Program-made: the position numbers and the translations under genes
Notes under the pieces: model-generated
Databases searched by the model: none
What the model was told of the DNA's origin: nothing
What the model saw: the letters and a program-made list of their open reading frames with translations, nothing else
Assembly: GCA_900468805.1 (NCBI GenBank)
Contig: UEIF01000037.1
Span: 32,677 to 96,676 of the forward strand
Source of the DNA: Hyphomicrobiales bacterium
GTDB taxonomy: Bacteria > Pseudomonadota > Alphaproteobacteria > Rhizobiales > Rhizobiaceae
Reading direction: 5' to 3'
Length of the DNA: 64,000 nt
Shown: positions 56,824-64,000 of the stretch, piece by piece
Layout: each line of letters begins with the position of its first letter
How positions within the stretch are numbered: the stretch's first letter is position 1

Positions 56824-59640
56824 TCACCGCCCAAGCGCGATCGAAAGCGGGACGGCAATGTAGCCTGACGGCGGCGCCGTCTCCCCTCCTGATGGTGCGA
56901 GTACCGGCGGCGGCAGGTTTTCATCAATTTTCGCCGGGCCGATACGGTTCCAGTCGTAGAGGAAGATTTCTTCGTAAAACTTGGCGATCTCGGCATCATA
57001 GAAGATCAGGCTCGCATCCCGGTTGAAGCCGGTGCCGGCTGTCGTCCAGTTGTGGCTGCCCATCAAAACGGCTTCGCTGTCGATGATGATCCCCTTGGTA
57101 TGGCAGTTCTTCTGCTTGCGGATCTTACTGGTATCGAAGCCGTAATCCTTGGCGTTGGTGATGACGTCGCGGTCCTCGGAGCCGAAGCTGCGGAAGATGA
57201 TGCGCACGTCGAGCCCGCCTTTCTGCTTTTCGAGCAGCGCATCCAGCAGCCGGCGATAGTTGTCGCCCACCGTCTTGGTGTTGAAGCTCTGGTTCTGGAA
57301 GTAGATCCGGCTCTTGGCCGATTGAATGAACGGCAATACCACGTCGATATAGTTGTCAGGCGTCAGGATCGGCTGCACGTCGATCGTCCGCTCGCCGGTC
57401 AGCGGCTGGAAATAGCGCGGCTTTTGAGGCGCTTCGAGCGTGTCGGTGGCGAGGTTAGCGGGCAGGAAGACCAGTTGTTCCGACACGATGCCGGCCTCGG
57501 TCACCGTCTTGGCCTCTTCCAGATCGCGCAGAATATGATCCTCATAGAGTTTGCTGAGCACGGCGTCTTCAAGGATGGCATGCCATTCGCGATTGTAGAG
57601 CCGCAGTGCCGATGCCGCGTCATCCTTGTTTGTCAAAGGTGCCACGTTGGGCTGGTTGGAGCTCTGCCAGTTGCCGCTCGAAAGCCACATGGCATTGTGG
57701 TCGCGCACGGCGACCTTGATATGATAGGCGGAATCGAAGATGCCGTTCCTGCCGACGCTCGCCGGCGCGAAATCGAACTTGTTGCCCTTCGCATCGCGGA
57801 TCTGCCCGACCGCTTCGGCATCCGTCAGATCACCGTCATGCACCTTGCCGCCCATCTGCAGTACCATGGAGATGGTTTCTGCCTGGCCCTTGACAGCATC
57901 CAGCACGCCATTGGCGACATTCGTCGCACCGAAATCGTACATGGCAACGACCAGCGACTTCCGGGTCTTCGACAGGAATGGGCCAAGCTGCGGCCAGCTC
58001 GCATCGGGTCCTGTATGGATGACGAATTTGCCATTGACCGGGCGCCGGCTCAGCGGCAGATCGGGGCGCGGCTTGTAATTCGTATGCCAGCTCGGCTGCG
58101 CGGCCTCGTCCATATCGATGCCGAAGAGATCCTGCGCCGAGGCAACGGTGATGTCCGTGCGCACGCCGTCAATATAATCAGGTAGTTTCGTGCGGCCGCG
58201 CGCTTCCAGGGCACCCAGCTCGAGCTTGCGATTGACCGCGATCACAACGGCGCGCTGATCGGTGATCTCGCCATTCTCGAAGCGATAGCCCGGCTTGATG
58301 GCTACAACGTCATCACGATTGGCAAGCTGAGATCTTGCGCTGCGGACCGCTGTAAATACCTGCTCCTTGGTCGGCATCGGAATCGGCGAGGGGGACGGCG
58401 GGTTGGGGTCGGAACCGGTCGTGCTCATGACGATGGACGGCCCCGACGGCGCGTTCGCCGGTCCGCCTGCGAGCGAGGATTGCAACGCCGCAGTGTCCAG
58501 TTCGACGGTAATCTTCAGCGGCACCGTGAATGTCACTTTGCTGCCGCTGCCGCTTCCACTTCCATCGCTATTGATCACGGCAATTTCCTCTTTCGGTGGC
58601 GGTTGGAGCAATCCTTGGGCACGCTGCAGGCAGCGCCGCAGAACGGCCGCCGGCACCGCGTCATTCTCGATGAATTCGGTTCCGCTGTAGTGAAGCCCCA
58701 TCACCCTGCCGGTGCCGATGTCGAGCAACGGAGAGCCGGAATTGCCGCCGAGGGTGGAGCAGGAATGGGTGACACGGTTCTCGTCGGCTGCCAGCAGGTT
58801 GCCGACGGCGAGCCGCTTCTTGGTGAAGACTCCGCCAAAAATCTTTTCGGCGAGCCTCTGATCGGAGAAGCGGGAATCGCTGGCGGGATAGCCGATTGCG
58901 GCAACCGGCAGGTTGCGCACCGGCACCTCGGAGGCAAGGTCGAGCTTCAGACGGCCGACCGGCGAGGATTTCTGTTCCAGCTTCAGGAAGGCAACATCGG
59001 GTCCGTTTTCAGGCGCCACCCAGACGACGCGTTCGATCTTCACTTCGTCGCTGGCGGCGTTACCGAATTCCTCCAGAAAGTCGATATTGACGCCGATCTC
59101 GCGGCGCGCGTCGAAGCCGATCTTGAACTTGAAGCCGGTGCCGCTTGCTTCCGCAAAAAGGTTGGCCACATGGCGGTTGGTGATGACGAGACCGTCATCG
59201 ATCACCCATGCCGTGCCGGCATAGTCGCGGTCGGCATTGGTGACGTCGACCCGGCCGATCGAAACCATCGCCCGGTCCAGGTTCACAGCGTTGTCTGTGA
59301 GGATGCGGCGCCAGGCCCTCGCTTCCTCTCGGGCGCTGTCGATGTCGACGGCATTGTTCCTGACAAGGAAAACCGGCGTACCCACGGCAAAGACGATGGT
59401 CTCCAAGTCGCCGACCGGAGGTGGGCCGATATCGACCCCTTCTTCGACTGGCTGATCTCGGTTCATCAATGCGCGCACGCCGCCGTAGCGGACGTTCATG
59501 GCGCGGCCGGCTTCATCGAGCCAGCCAGGCTTTTGCGCGCTGCTCATCAGCGCATTGATATCTGCCCGAACATCCGGCGGGCTGGCGGCTGCAACCTGCT
59601 CCGCTACCTGCCGGACGCGCTGAGAGTCCTCCACTGTCAT
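56824..59640 (-). CDS. trypsin-like serine protease fused to a two-HKD phospholipase D/nuclease
   Basis: 938 residues, no signal peptide, so cytoplasmic as read. Residues 1-125 form an acidic helical region. Residues 126-345 are a trypsin-like protease with His157 (ITNRHVAN), Asp215 (GPDVAFLK) and Ser301 (STLGGNSGSP). A Gly/Ser and Pro/Ser linker spans 358-425. Residues 430-510 form a separate domain (VVAIKPGYRFENGEITDQR). Residues 535-900 are phospholipase D-like with HxKx4D at 640-647 (HIKVAVRD) and 847-854 (HTKGIIID), each followed by SSGNW or GSHNW. Start 59640 has GGAGGAGG upstream. HKD pairs hydrolyse phosphodiesters in lipids or nucleic acids. Monocistronic. Confidence 0.88.
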   Translation of the reverse strand: MTVEDSQRVRQVAEQVAAASPPDVRADINALMSSAQKPGWLDEAGRAMNVRYGGVRALMNRDQPVEEGVDIGPPPVGDLETIVFAVGTPVFLVRNNAVDIDSAREEARAWRRILTDNAVNLDRAMVSIGRVDVTNADRDYAGTAWVIDDGLVITNRHVANLFAEASGTGFKFKIGFDARREIGVNIDFLEEFGNAASDEVKIERVVWVAPENGPDVAFLKLEQKSSPVGRLKLDLASEVPVRNLPVAAIGYPASDSRFSDQRLAEKIFGGVFTKKRLAVGNLLAADENRVTHSCSTLGGNSGSPLLDIGTGRVMGLHYSGTEFIENDAVPAAVLRRCLQRAQGLLQPPPKEEIAVINSDGSGSGSGSKVTFTVPLKITVELDTAALQSSLAGGPANAPSGPSIVMSTTGSDPNPPSPSPIPMPTKEQVFTAVRSARSQLANRDDVVAIKPGYRFENGEITDQRAVVIAVNRKLELGALEARGRTKLPDYIDGVRTDITVASAQDLFGIDMDEAAQPSWHTNYKPRPDLPLSRRPVNGKFVIHTGPDASWPQLGPFLSKTRKSLVVAMYDFGATNVANGVLDAVKGQAETISMVLQMGGKVHDGDLTDAEAVGQIRDAKGNKFDFAPASVGRNGIFDSAYHIKVAVRDHNAMWLSSGNWQSSNQPNVAPLTNKDDAASALRLYNREWHAILEDAVLSKLYEDHILRDLEEAKTVTEAGIVSEQLVFLPANLATDTLEAPQKPRYFQPLTGERTIDVQPILTPDNYIDVVLPFIQSAKSRIYFQNQSFNTKTVGDNYRRLLDALLEKQKGGLDVRIIFRSFGSEDRDVITNAKDYGFDTSKIRKQKNCHTKGIIIDSEAVLMGSHNWTTAGTGFNRDASLIFYDAEIAKFYEEIFLYDWNRIGPAKIDENLPPPVLAPSGGETAPPSGYIAVPLSIALGR

Positions 59641-59833
59641 TCTGCCTCCTCCGTCCGATGGCGGACATTTCGTCGGTGTACGATGGGGATTGGCTGCGAA
59701 ATCTATTGAGGGTTGTAAACTGGAACGATACGTCCAGATTATTACAGCGGCATGATGGCGTCGAGTCCTGCGCTTGCGGTCGTCCTGAAAGCAAATATCG
59801 GCAAATATGCCGGGACTGTTTTGGAAATTACCC

Positions 59834-59875
59834 CAAAACAAAAGGACCGTTTCGGCAAAATACCAAAACGATCCT
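59834..59875 (-). terminator. Rho-independent terminator of the VOC gene
   Basis: On the minus strand a 13-bp stem (AGGATCGTTTTGG with CCGAAACGGTCCT, two G-U pairs) is followed by TTTTGTTTT, 27 bp after the stop at 59902. Confidence 0.8.
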
Positions 59876-59901
59876 CTCCAAGTGCCTCAAAAGTTATTCC
59901 T

Positions 59902-60858
59902 TCAGGCCGAAAGCGTAAGCCCGATGCCCCACGGATCCCTGAGGAAGACGCCGCCATCGCGCTTCTCGCTCTTGATCTCCAGTTCGTCGAGCTTGGCAAC
60001 GGCCTTGTCGAGCGTTTCCTTGTCGTTGAAACGGATCTTGTAGTCGGAAAGGCCGGTCATGTGGTCGGCGCGCGTGCCGGCGCCGCGGCTGTTCCAGATA
60101 TTGGCTGCGAGATGGTGGTGATAGCCGCCGCTCGCAAAGAAGCTCGCGCTCGGATAACGCGCCATTACCTTCAGGCCAAGCACGTCGCGATAGAAGGCAT
60201 CCGCCTGCGGAATGTCGCCGACCTGCAGATGGATGTGACCGATCGCGGTGCCCTCAGCCATGCCGGTCCAGGTATCGTCGGGCGCGCTGTTGTAGAGCGC
60301 CTGCAGGTCGAGCCGCAGCGTTGCCATTTCCACCATGCCGTCCGGATGGAACTTCCAGCTCTCATGCGGCCGGTCTGCATAGATTTCGATGCCGTTGCCC
60401 TCCGGATCGGAAAGGTAGATCGCCTCGCTGACCAGATGGTCGGACGCGCCCTCGAGCGTGACGTTGTTGTGCGCGGCATGGCGCAGCCAGCGGGCAAGTT
60501 CGGTGCGGCTTGGCATCAGGAAAGCGGTGTGGAAGAGGCCGGCGGCGTTGCGGGGCGCCTCGCGCGCATTGCTGTCCGTCGTCAGCGTCAGCAACGGCAG
60601 GCCGGCGACGCCAAGGACTTCGCCGCTTGCCGTCTTTTCGAGCATCGAAAGGCCAAGCATCTTCTGATAGAAACCGGAGACCGCAGCCAGGTCTTTCACG
60701 ACCAGATGCGACTGGTCGATATAGGCAGGGCGTGTCAGCGCGTAAGATGGTTCTGATGACGTCACGGAATGATCTCCTGCCCTGGAATTGAAAGGCGTAC
60801 CGGCGGTGGCGGCAAATGTGCCGCCCGTAGCGAGCGCGAGGAATTTTCGCCGGTCCAT
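59902..60858 (-). CDS. VOC/glyoxalase superfamily protein, CatE-like, with Tat-type signal
   Basis: 318 residues. MDRRKFLALATGGTFAATAG resembles a twin-arginine signal, although the residue pattern is short. Two VOC modules follow: IDQSHLVVKDLAAVSGFYQ...HTAFLMP...EIYADRP (50-165) and GHIHLQVGDIPQADAFYRD...GYHHHLAANIW (205-315), with His/Glu metal ligands. The form is that of catechol-2,3-dioxygenase-like CatE of Bacillus; the substrate is unproven and export would be odd for that role. The start at 60858 opens the signal-like sequence. Confidence 0.78.
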   Translation of the reverse strand: MDRRKFLALATGGTFAATAGTPFNSRAGDHSVTSSEPSYALTRPAYIDQSHLVVKDLAAVSGFYQKMLGLSMLEKTASGEVLGVAGLPLLTLTTDSNAREAPRNAAGLFHTAFLMPSRTELARWLRHAAHNNVTLEGASDHLVSEAIYLSDPEGNGIEIYADRPHESWKFHPDGMVEMATLRLDLQALYNSAPDDTWTGMAEGTAIGHIHLQVGDIPQADAFYRDVLGLKVMARYPSASFFASGGYHHHLAANIWNSRGAGTRADHMTGLSDYKIRFNDKETLDKAVAKLDELEIKSEKRDGGVFLRDPWGIGLTLSA

Positions 60859-60981
60859 TTGCCTGTAAGCTCCCCTCGGCTGCTGTACTTGATGCCTATA
60901 TGGCCTATTCGCATTGTTCACAGAAGGCCAGTTTTTGACGATGAAGCGTTCTGCAAACGTTGACGATCGCCTGGCCCCCAC

Positions 60982-60995
60982 TTGATATCAGTCAA
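60982..60995. promoter_or_regulatory. FNR/FixK-type box upstream of the uspA-like gene
   Basis: TTGAT-ATCA-GTCAA matches the anaerobox TTGAT-N4-ATCAA at 9 of 10 fixed positions. It lies 61 bp upstream of the ATG at 61057. Confidence 0.55.
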
Positions 60996-61056
60996 TGCGC
61001 TTTATCTATCCGAGTAGGAAGTTGACCACGAAGAGCAACACCTCGAGGAGGATCGC

Positions 61057-61467
61057 ATGTACAAGAAGATCATCGTTCCGATTGAAATCGGCAGCATCGA
61101 TAAGGGCGAGAAGATTTTCCGCAACGCGGCAAAGCTGCTCGACAATGGCGGCGAGATCGTCCTCCTCAATGTCGTCGAGGATATTCCGACCTATGTCGCC
61201 ATCGAGCTGCCGGGAAACATCGTCGAAGATGCCATGAGGGAAGGCCGCGACCGGCTGGATGGCCTCGTCGCCAAGACCGGCATTCCGGCCGCCGTCGAAG
61301 TCCGCAACGGCCCGCCAGCCAACGGCATTCTTGCCGCGGCGGAGAGCCACGGCGCCGATCTCATCATGATCGCCTCGCATATCCCCGATATCTATAATTA
61401 CTTCATCGGCGCCACCGCCGACCGCGTGGTGCGCCACGCCAAGTGCTCGGTACTGGTGGATCGGTAG
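61057..61467 (+). CDS. universal stress protein, UspA family
   Basis: 136 residues, single Usp domain. Starts MYKKIIVPIEIGSIDKGEKIF, has LIMIASHIPDIYNYFIGATADRVVRHAKCSVLV at the end. The GxxGx9G(S/T) ATP-binding loop is altered, so nucleotide binding is uncertain. Cytoplasmic stress/low-oxygen survival protein in many bacteria. AGGAGGATCGC precedes the ATG. It is 11 bp upstream of the DksA/TraR-like gene and follows a putative FNR/FixK box, suggesting microaerobic induction of both. Confidence 0.87.
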   Translation: MYKKIIVPIEIGSIDKGEKIFRNAAKLLDNGGEIVLLNVVEDIPTYVAIELPGNIVEDAMREGRDRLDGLVAKTGIPAAVEVRNGPPANGILAAAESHGADLIMIASHIPDIYNYFIGATADRVVRHAKCSVLVDR

Positions 61468-61478
61468 GACGTGAAACC

Positions 61479-61799
61479 ATGGACACGAAACTTCAGGAAA
61501 AGATCCTGCGCGACCGCTGGCACGAGCTGACCGCGCGCCTGCGCAAGATCGATACGGACCTCGGCCGCACCAAGGCGGCCGATGACGAAGACCGAGCCAT
61601 CGAGAACGAGAATGACGAGGTACTGGAGGGGCTCGGCCAGGCCGGTGAGGACGAGTTGCGCGCCATCGACGCCGCTCTCGAACGCATCGCCAAGGGCACC
61701 TATGGCACCTGCGCCCGTTGCGGCGCCGAGATATCCGAGGCCCGCCTTGCAGTGCTGCCGCAGACGCCGCTCTGCGAGGATTGTGCGGCAGGCAAGTAA
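61479..61799 (+). CDS. DksA/TraR-type C4 zinc-finger protein
   Basis: 106 residues. An N-terminal coiled-coil hairpin (1-65, acidic) and a C-terminal zinc finger with Cys78, Cys81, Cys99 and Cys102 (CARCGAEISEARLAVLPQTPLCEDC). Shorter than DksA (about 150), so nearer TraR/YocK-type proteins that can bind the RNA polymerase secondary channel. Cotranscribed with the UspA gene. The first ATG at 61479 is used; the frame from 61443 lies inside uspA. Confidence 0.83.
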   Translation: MDTKLQEKILRDRWHELTARLRKIDTDLGRTKAADDEDRAIENENDEVLEGLGQAGEDELRAIDAALERIAKGTYGTCARCGAEISEARLAVLPQTPLCEDCAAGK

Positions 61800-61839
61800 G
61801 CGCGTCATCAAAAACGAGCATGGCTCGTCACAAAGATTT

Positions 61840-61865
61840 AACCTGACGCCACCGGGCGTCAGGTT
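61840..61865. terminator. terminator after the DksA/TraR-like gene
   Basis: Perfect 11-bp stem AACCTGACGCC/GGCGTCAGGTT with loop ACCG, followed by GCGCCTTTAC, 40 bp after the stop. Confidence 0.7.
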
Positions 61866-61919
61866 GCGCCTTTACGAATTCAATGCGACCATCGCATTGC
61901 TATGAGTAAGGGTGCGTGC

Positions 61920-62588
61920 ATGGCCGAAATCAACGGCATTCGCTGGGCTTACGACAGATATGAGCTGATCGCTGACGGCATCGTCCACGGCGTCGGTTTG
62001 TTCTTTGCCCTGATCGGCGTGACCGTGCTGATCTTCTACGCCACCCTCTGGAGCCCCGCCGGTGCGCTCGCTGCCGCCTGGGTTTACGGTGTCGGGCTGG
62101 TGCTGACCCTCGGCATTTCCTTTTCTTATAATATCTGGCCGGTTTCGCGCACCAAATGGTATCTGCGCCGGCTTGACCACTCGGCGATATTCATCCTGAT
62201 CGCCGCCACCTATACGCCCTTTCTGGAGCGCGGCGCCGACGACCCGCTGCTCCTGGGCATGCTGATCGTCATCTGGGCGATCGCTGCCTTCGGCATCTTC
62301 GTCAAATGTGTCTTTCCGGGCAAATACGACCGGCTGGCGATCCTGCTTTATCTCGCCATGGGCTGGAGCGGCGTGCTGGTTGCCGAACCCGTCGCCTCGC
62401 GCATTCCCTATGCTTCCATGCTGCTGATCATCATCGGCGGCATCATCTATTCGCTGGGGGTCATCTTCCACGTCTGGGAGAGGCTGCGCTTCCAGAATGC
62501 CATCTGGCATGGCTTCGTTGTGGCCGCGGCTGCAGTGCATTATTCGGCCGTGCTGACCTGCTTCAGCCTCTCGGTTCCCGCCTTCTGA
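61920..62588 (+). CDS. hemolysin III/YqfA family membrane protein
   Basis: 222 residues, seven membrane helices. It has the PAQR/HlyIII pattern: DGIVHGVGLFFAL (first His), SYNIWPVSRTKWYLRRLDHSAIFILIAATYTP, and HVWERLRFQNAIWHGFVVAAAAVHYSAV at the end. These resemble ceramidase-like metal sites. Function in bacteria is unsettled and the hemolysin label does not prove toxicity. The ATG at 61920 has AAGGG 8 bp upstream; 61902 is an alternative. Confidence 0.83.
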   Translation: MAEINGIRWAYDRYELIADGIVHGVGLFFALIGVTVLIFYATLWSPAGALAAAWVYGVGLVLTLGISFSYNIWPVSRTKWYLRRLDHSAIFILIAATYTPFLERGADDPLLLGMLIVIWAIAAFGIFVKCVFPGKYDRLAILLYLAMGWSGVLVAEPVASRIPYASMLLIIIGGIIYSLGVIFHVWERLRFQNAIWHGFVVAAAAVHYSAVLTCFSLSVPAF

Positions 62589-62671
62589 TCTCTTGCCGAT
62601 ATCCGGCGTTTACATCGGCCCGCGCCCGGCGTATGCCCCGGCAGAAGACCATTCCGAACCGGGCCTGCCAT

Positions 62672-63181
62672 ATGACCGATACCGTTCTCATCCGGGACGC
62701 CGCCGAAGTCGATCTTGCTGCTATCCGCGATATCTACAATCACGCTGTCGAGCACACGACGGCGATCTGGAACGAAACGCTCGTCGATCTCGACAACCGG
62801 CTGGAATGGTTCAAGGCTCGCAAGGGCAGGGGCTTTCCCGTCATCGTCGCCGAAATGAACGGCGAGGTTGCCGGCTACGCTTCTTATGGCGACTGGCGCG
62901 CCTTTGACGGCTACCGCCACACGGTCGAGCATTCCGTCTATGTCGATAAGGACTGCCGTGGTGCGGGCATTGGCGAAAAGCTGATGCGCGAATTGATCGC
63001 GCGGGCGGGCGCCGGAAATATCCACGTCATGATCGCCGGCATCGAGGCAGAAAATGCCGCCTCCATCAAATTGCACGAGAAACTCGGCTTCCGCATTGCC
63101 GGCACATTTTCCGAAGTCGGCATCAAGTTCGGCCGCTGGCTCGATCTGACCTGCATGGAGCTGCGCGTGCCGAAGACCTGA
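62672..63181 (+). CDS. GNAT acetyltransferase, phosphinothricin/methionine sulfone acetyltransferase-like
   Basis: 169 residues. The opening IRDAAEVDLAAIRDIYNHAVEHTTAIWNE and the middle GYASYGDWRAFDGYRHTVEHSVYVDKDCRGAGIGEKLM, then NAASIKLHEKLGFRIAGTFSEVGIKFGRWLDLTCMEL, match the PAT/Bar and methionine sulfoximine acetyltransferase family. Acetylates amino groups of phosphinothricin-like compounds or amino acids. The natural substrate is unknown. No clear Shine-Dalgarno. Stands 83 bp after the hemolysin III gene on the same strand. Confidence 0.85.
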   Translation: MTDTVLIRDAAEVDLAAIRDIYNHAVEHTTAIWNETLVDLDNRLEWFKARKGRGFPVIVAEMNGEVAGYASYGDWRAFDGYRHTVEHSVYVDKDCRGAGIGEKLMRELIARAGAGNIHVMIAGIEAENAASIKLHEKLGFRIAGTFSEVGIKFGRWLDLTCMELRVPKT

Positions 63182-63285
63182 CGGGAACTTCGAGAGATTG
63201 ATTGCCGGCAAGGACTAACCATATTTTTATCGTAGTCTGCGCCTTGTAGAAATCTCTGGTAGCGCGACTCGCGGAGGAGAGGTTG

Positions 63286-63984
63286 ATGTTTGGACGCTCG
63301 GTGCTCGGTCTTTCGGCTTTCTTGGCCATAACCGCCTATTCGCTGCCCGTTATGGCGGCCAGTTGCGGCAGCACGGCTTCGCCCGAGCTCGACTGGCAGG
63401 AGTGCAACAAGAAGAACCTGATGCTGCAGGGCAGCGACCTCCAGGGCGCCAATCTGGCCGGCACGGATTTCTCGCTGACCGATCTCGGCGGCGCCAATCT
63501 CAAATCCGCCAATGCCGAAAAGGCGACCCTTGTGCGCGCCTCGCTTGAAGGCGCTACCGCGCAGGGCGCGAACTTCGGAAAAATCGAAGCCTATCGATCG
63601 ACGTTTGCCAGGGCCATCGCCGATGGTGCAAGCTTTGCCGGTGCGGAGTTGCAGCGGGCCGATTTCACCGGGGCGCAGCTGACGAAGGCCAACTTCGAGA
63701 AGGCCGAGCTGGGTCGGGCCAATTTCGACCAGGCGGTGCTGACAGGCGTCAGCTTCGCACTCGCTAACCTCTCCCGCGCCGATCTGACGAGCGCAAGCTT
63801 TGAAGGTCCGATCAGTTTCGACCGAGCCTTCATGTTTCTGACCCGCATCGAGGGGCTGGATCTTTCCGCCGCTACCGGCCTGCAACAGGCGCAGATCGAT
63901 CTTGCCTGCGGCGATTCCTCCACCAAGCTGCCTTCGGGGCTCTCTGTCCCTTCGACCTGGCCTTGCCCGCAGGAGCAGGACTAG
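63286..63984 (+). CDS. exported pentapeptide-repeat protein
   Basis: 232 residues. Signal peptide 1-24 (cut after VMAA). Residues about 45-180 are A(D/N)LXX-type pentapeptide repeats (LQGANLAGTDFSLTDLGGANL, ASFAGAELQRADFTGAQL), forming a right-handed quadrilateral beta-helix. Four Cys lie at the ends (ASCGSTASPELDWQECN and IDLACGDSS, WPCPQ), probably disulfides capping the helix. Periplasmic; function unknown. The ATG at 63286 follows GGAGGAGAGGTTG; a TTG directly precedes it. Confidence 0.87.
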   Translation: MFGRSVLGLSAFLAITAYSLPVMAASCGSTASPELDWQECNKKNLMLQGSDLQGANLAGTDFSLTDLGGANLKSANAEKATLVRASLEGATAQGANFGKIEAYRSTFARAIADGASFAGAELQRADFTGAQLTKANFEKAELGRANFDQAVLTGVSFALANLSRADLTSASFEGPISFDRAFMFLTRIEGLDLSAATGLQQAQIDLACGDSSTKLPSGLSVPSTWPCPQEQD

Positions 63985-64000
63985 GCTCCAGACTCAATCA

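Noticed and set aside
58480..59709. 409-residue open frame on the plus strand
   Set aside because: Antisense to the protease half of the trypsin-PLD gene and without recognisable motifs.

Overview
This window looks like chromosomal DNA of a Rhizobiaceae alphaproteobacterium, most likely Rhizobium. The signs are GC-rich coding with heavy third-position G/C, a dmeR-dmeF nickel/cobalt pair, a tet(30)-like tetA/tetR pair, and two intergenic stretches that resemble interspersed repeats I recall from Rhizobium. I see no rRNA, tRNA, transposase, integrase, phage gene or CRISPR array. Coding density is high, and only one gap (21624-22126) exceeds 300 bp.

Layout. 1-10 kb: an exported ClpP-like protein, a cupin, a TIM-barrel isomerase, divergent tetA/tetR with two operators, two class III nucleotide cyclases, a zinc alcohol dehydrogenase and a branched-chain aminotransferase. 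10-20 kb: an EmrA/EmrB-type efflux pair, its divergent LysR regulator and a quinone oxidoreductase, tied together by a repeated tripartite motif; then GST/TetR, an MFS pump, an NTF2-like protein, a TauE exporter and a methyltransferase. 20-30 kb: a long coiled-coil protein, sodB, an ArsR-SRPBCC-membrane operon, an ADPRibase-Mn-like phosphatase, AraC/SDR, a lipase-like hydrolase, WYL regulator/LysE exporter, and cytochromes. 30-40 kb: a frameshifted isochorismatase, a MarR-exported protein-thioredoxin operon, dmeRF, a class A beta-lactamase and PQQ glucose dehydrogenase. 40-50 kb: glutathione peroxidase, SelO, a DHA2 pump, homocysteine methyltransferase, TetR/SDR and oligopeptidase B. 50-64 kb: small exported proteins, a polysaccharide deacetylase, FAD oxidoreductase, LysR/aldo-keto reductase, a cytoplasmic trypsin-phospholipase D fusion, a VOC protein, UspA/DksA-like proteins behind an FNR/FixK-type box, hemolysin III, a PAT-like acetyltransferase and a pentapeptide-repeat protein.

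The dominant theme is stress and toxicant handling: at least four drug-type MFS transporters plus a periplasmic adaptor, many divergent regulator/target pairs with visible palindromic operators, peroxide, superoxide and glutathione enzymes, and metal efflux.

The strongest non-routine signals are: (1) the motif GATAATC-N16-GATYATC-N11-GATAATC, with identical spacing upstream of emrA/lysR and of the quinone oxidoreductase, and a partial copy upstream of emrB; (2) an 11-bp tandem duplication that puts the natural start of emrB out of frame and leaves an ATGA-coupled leader ORF; (3) a 938-residue trypsin-like protease plus two-HKD phospholipase D protein with no export signal.
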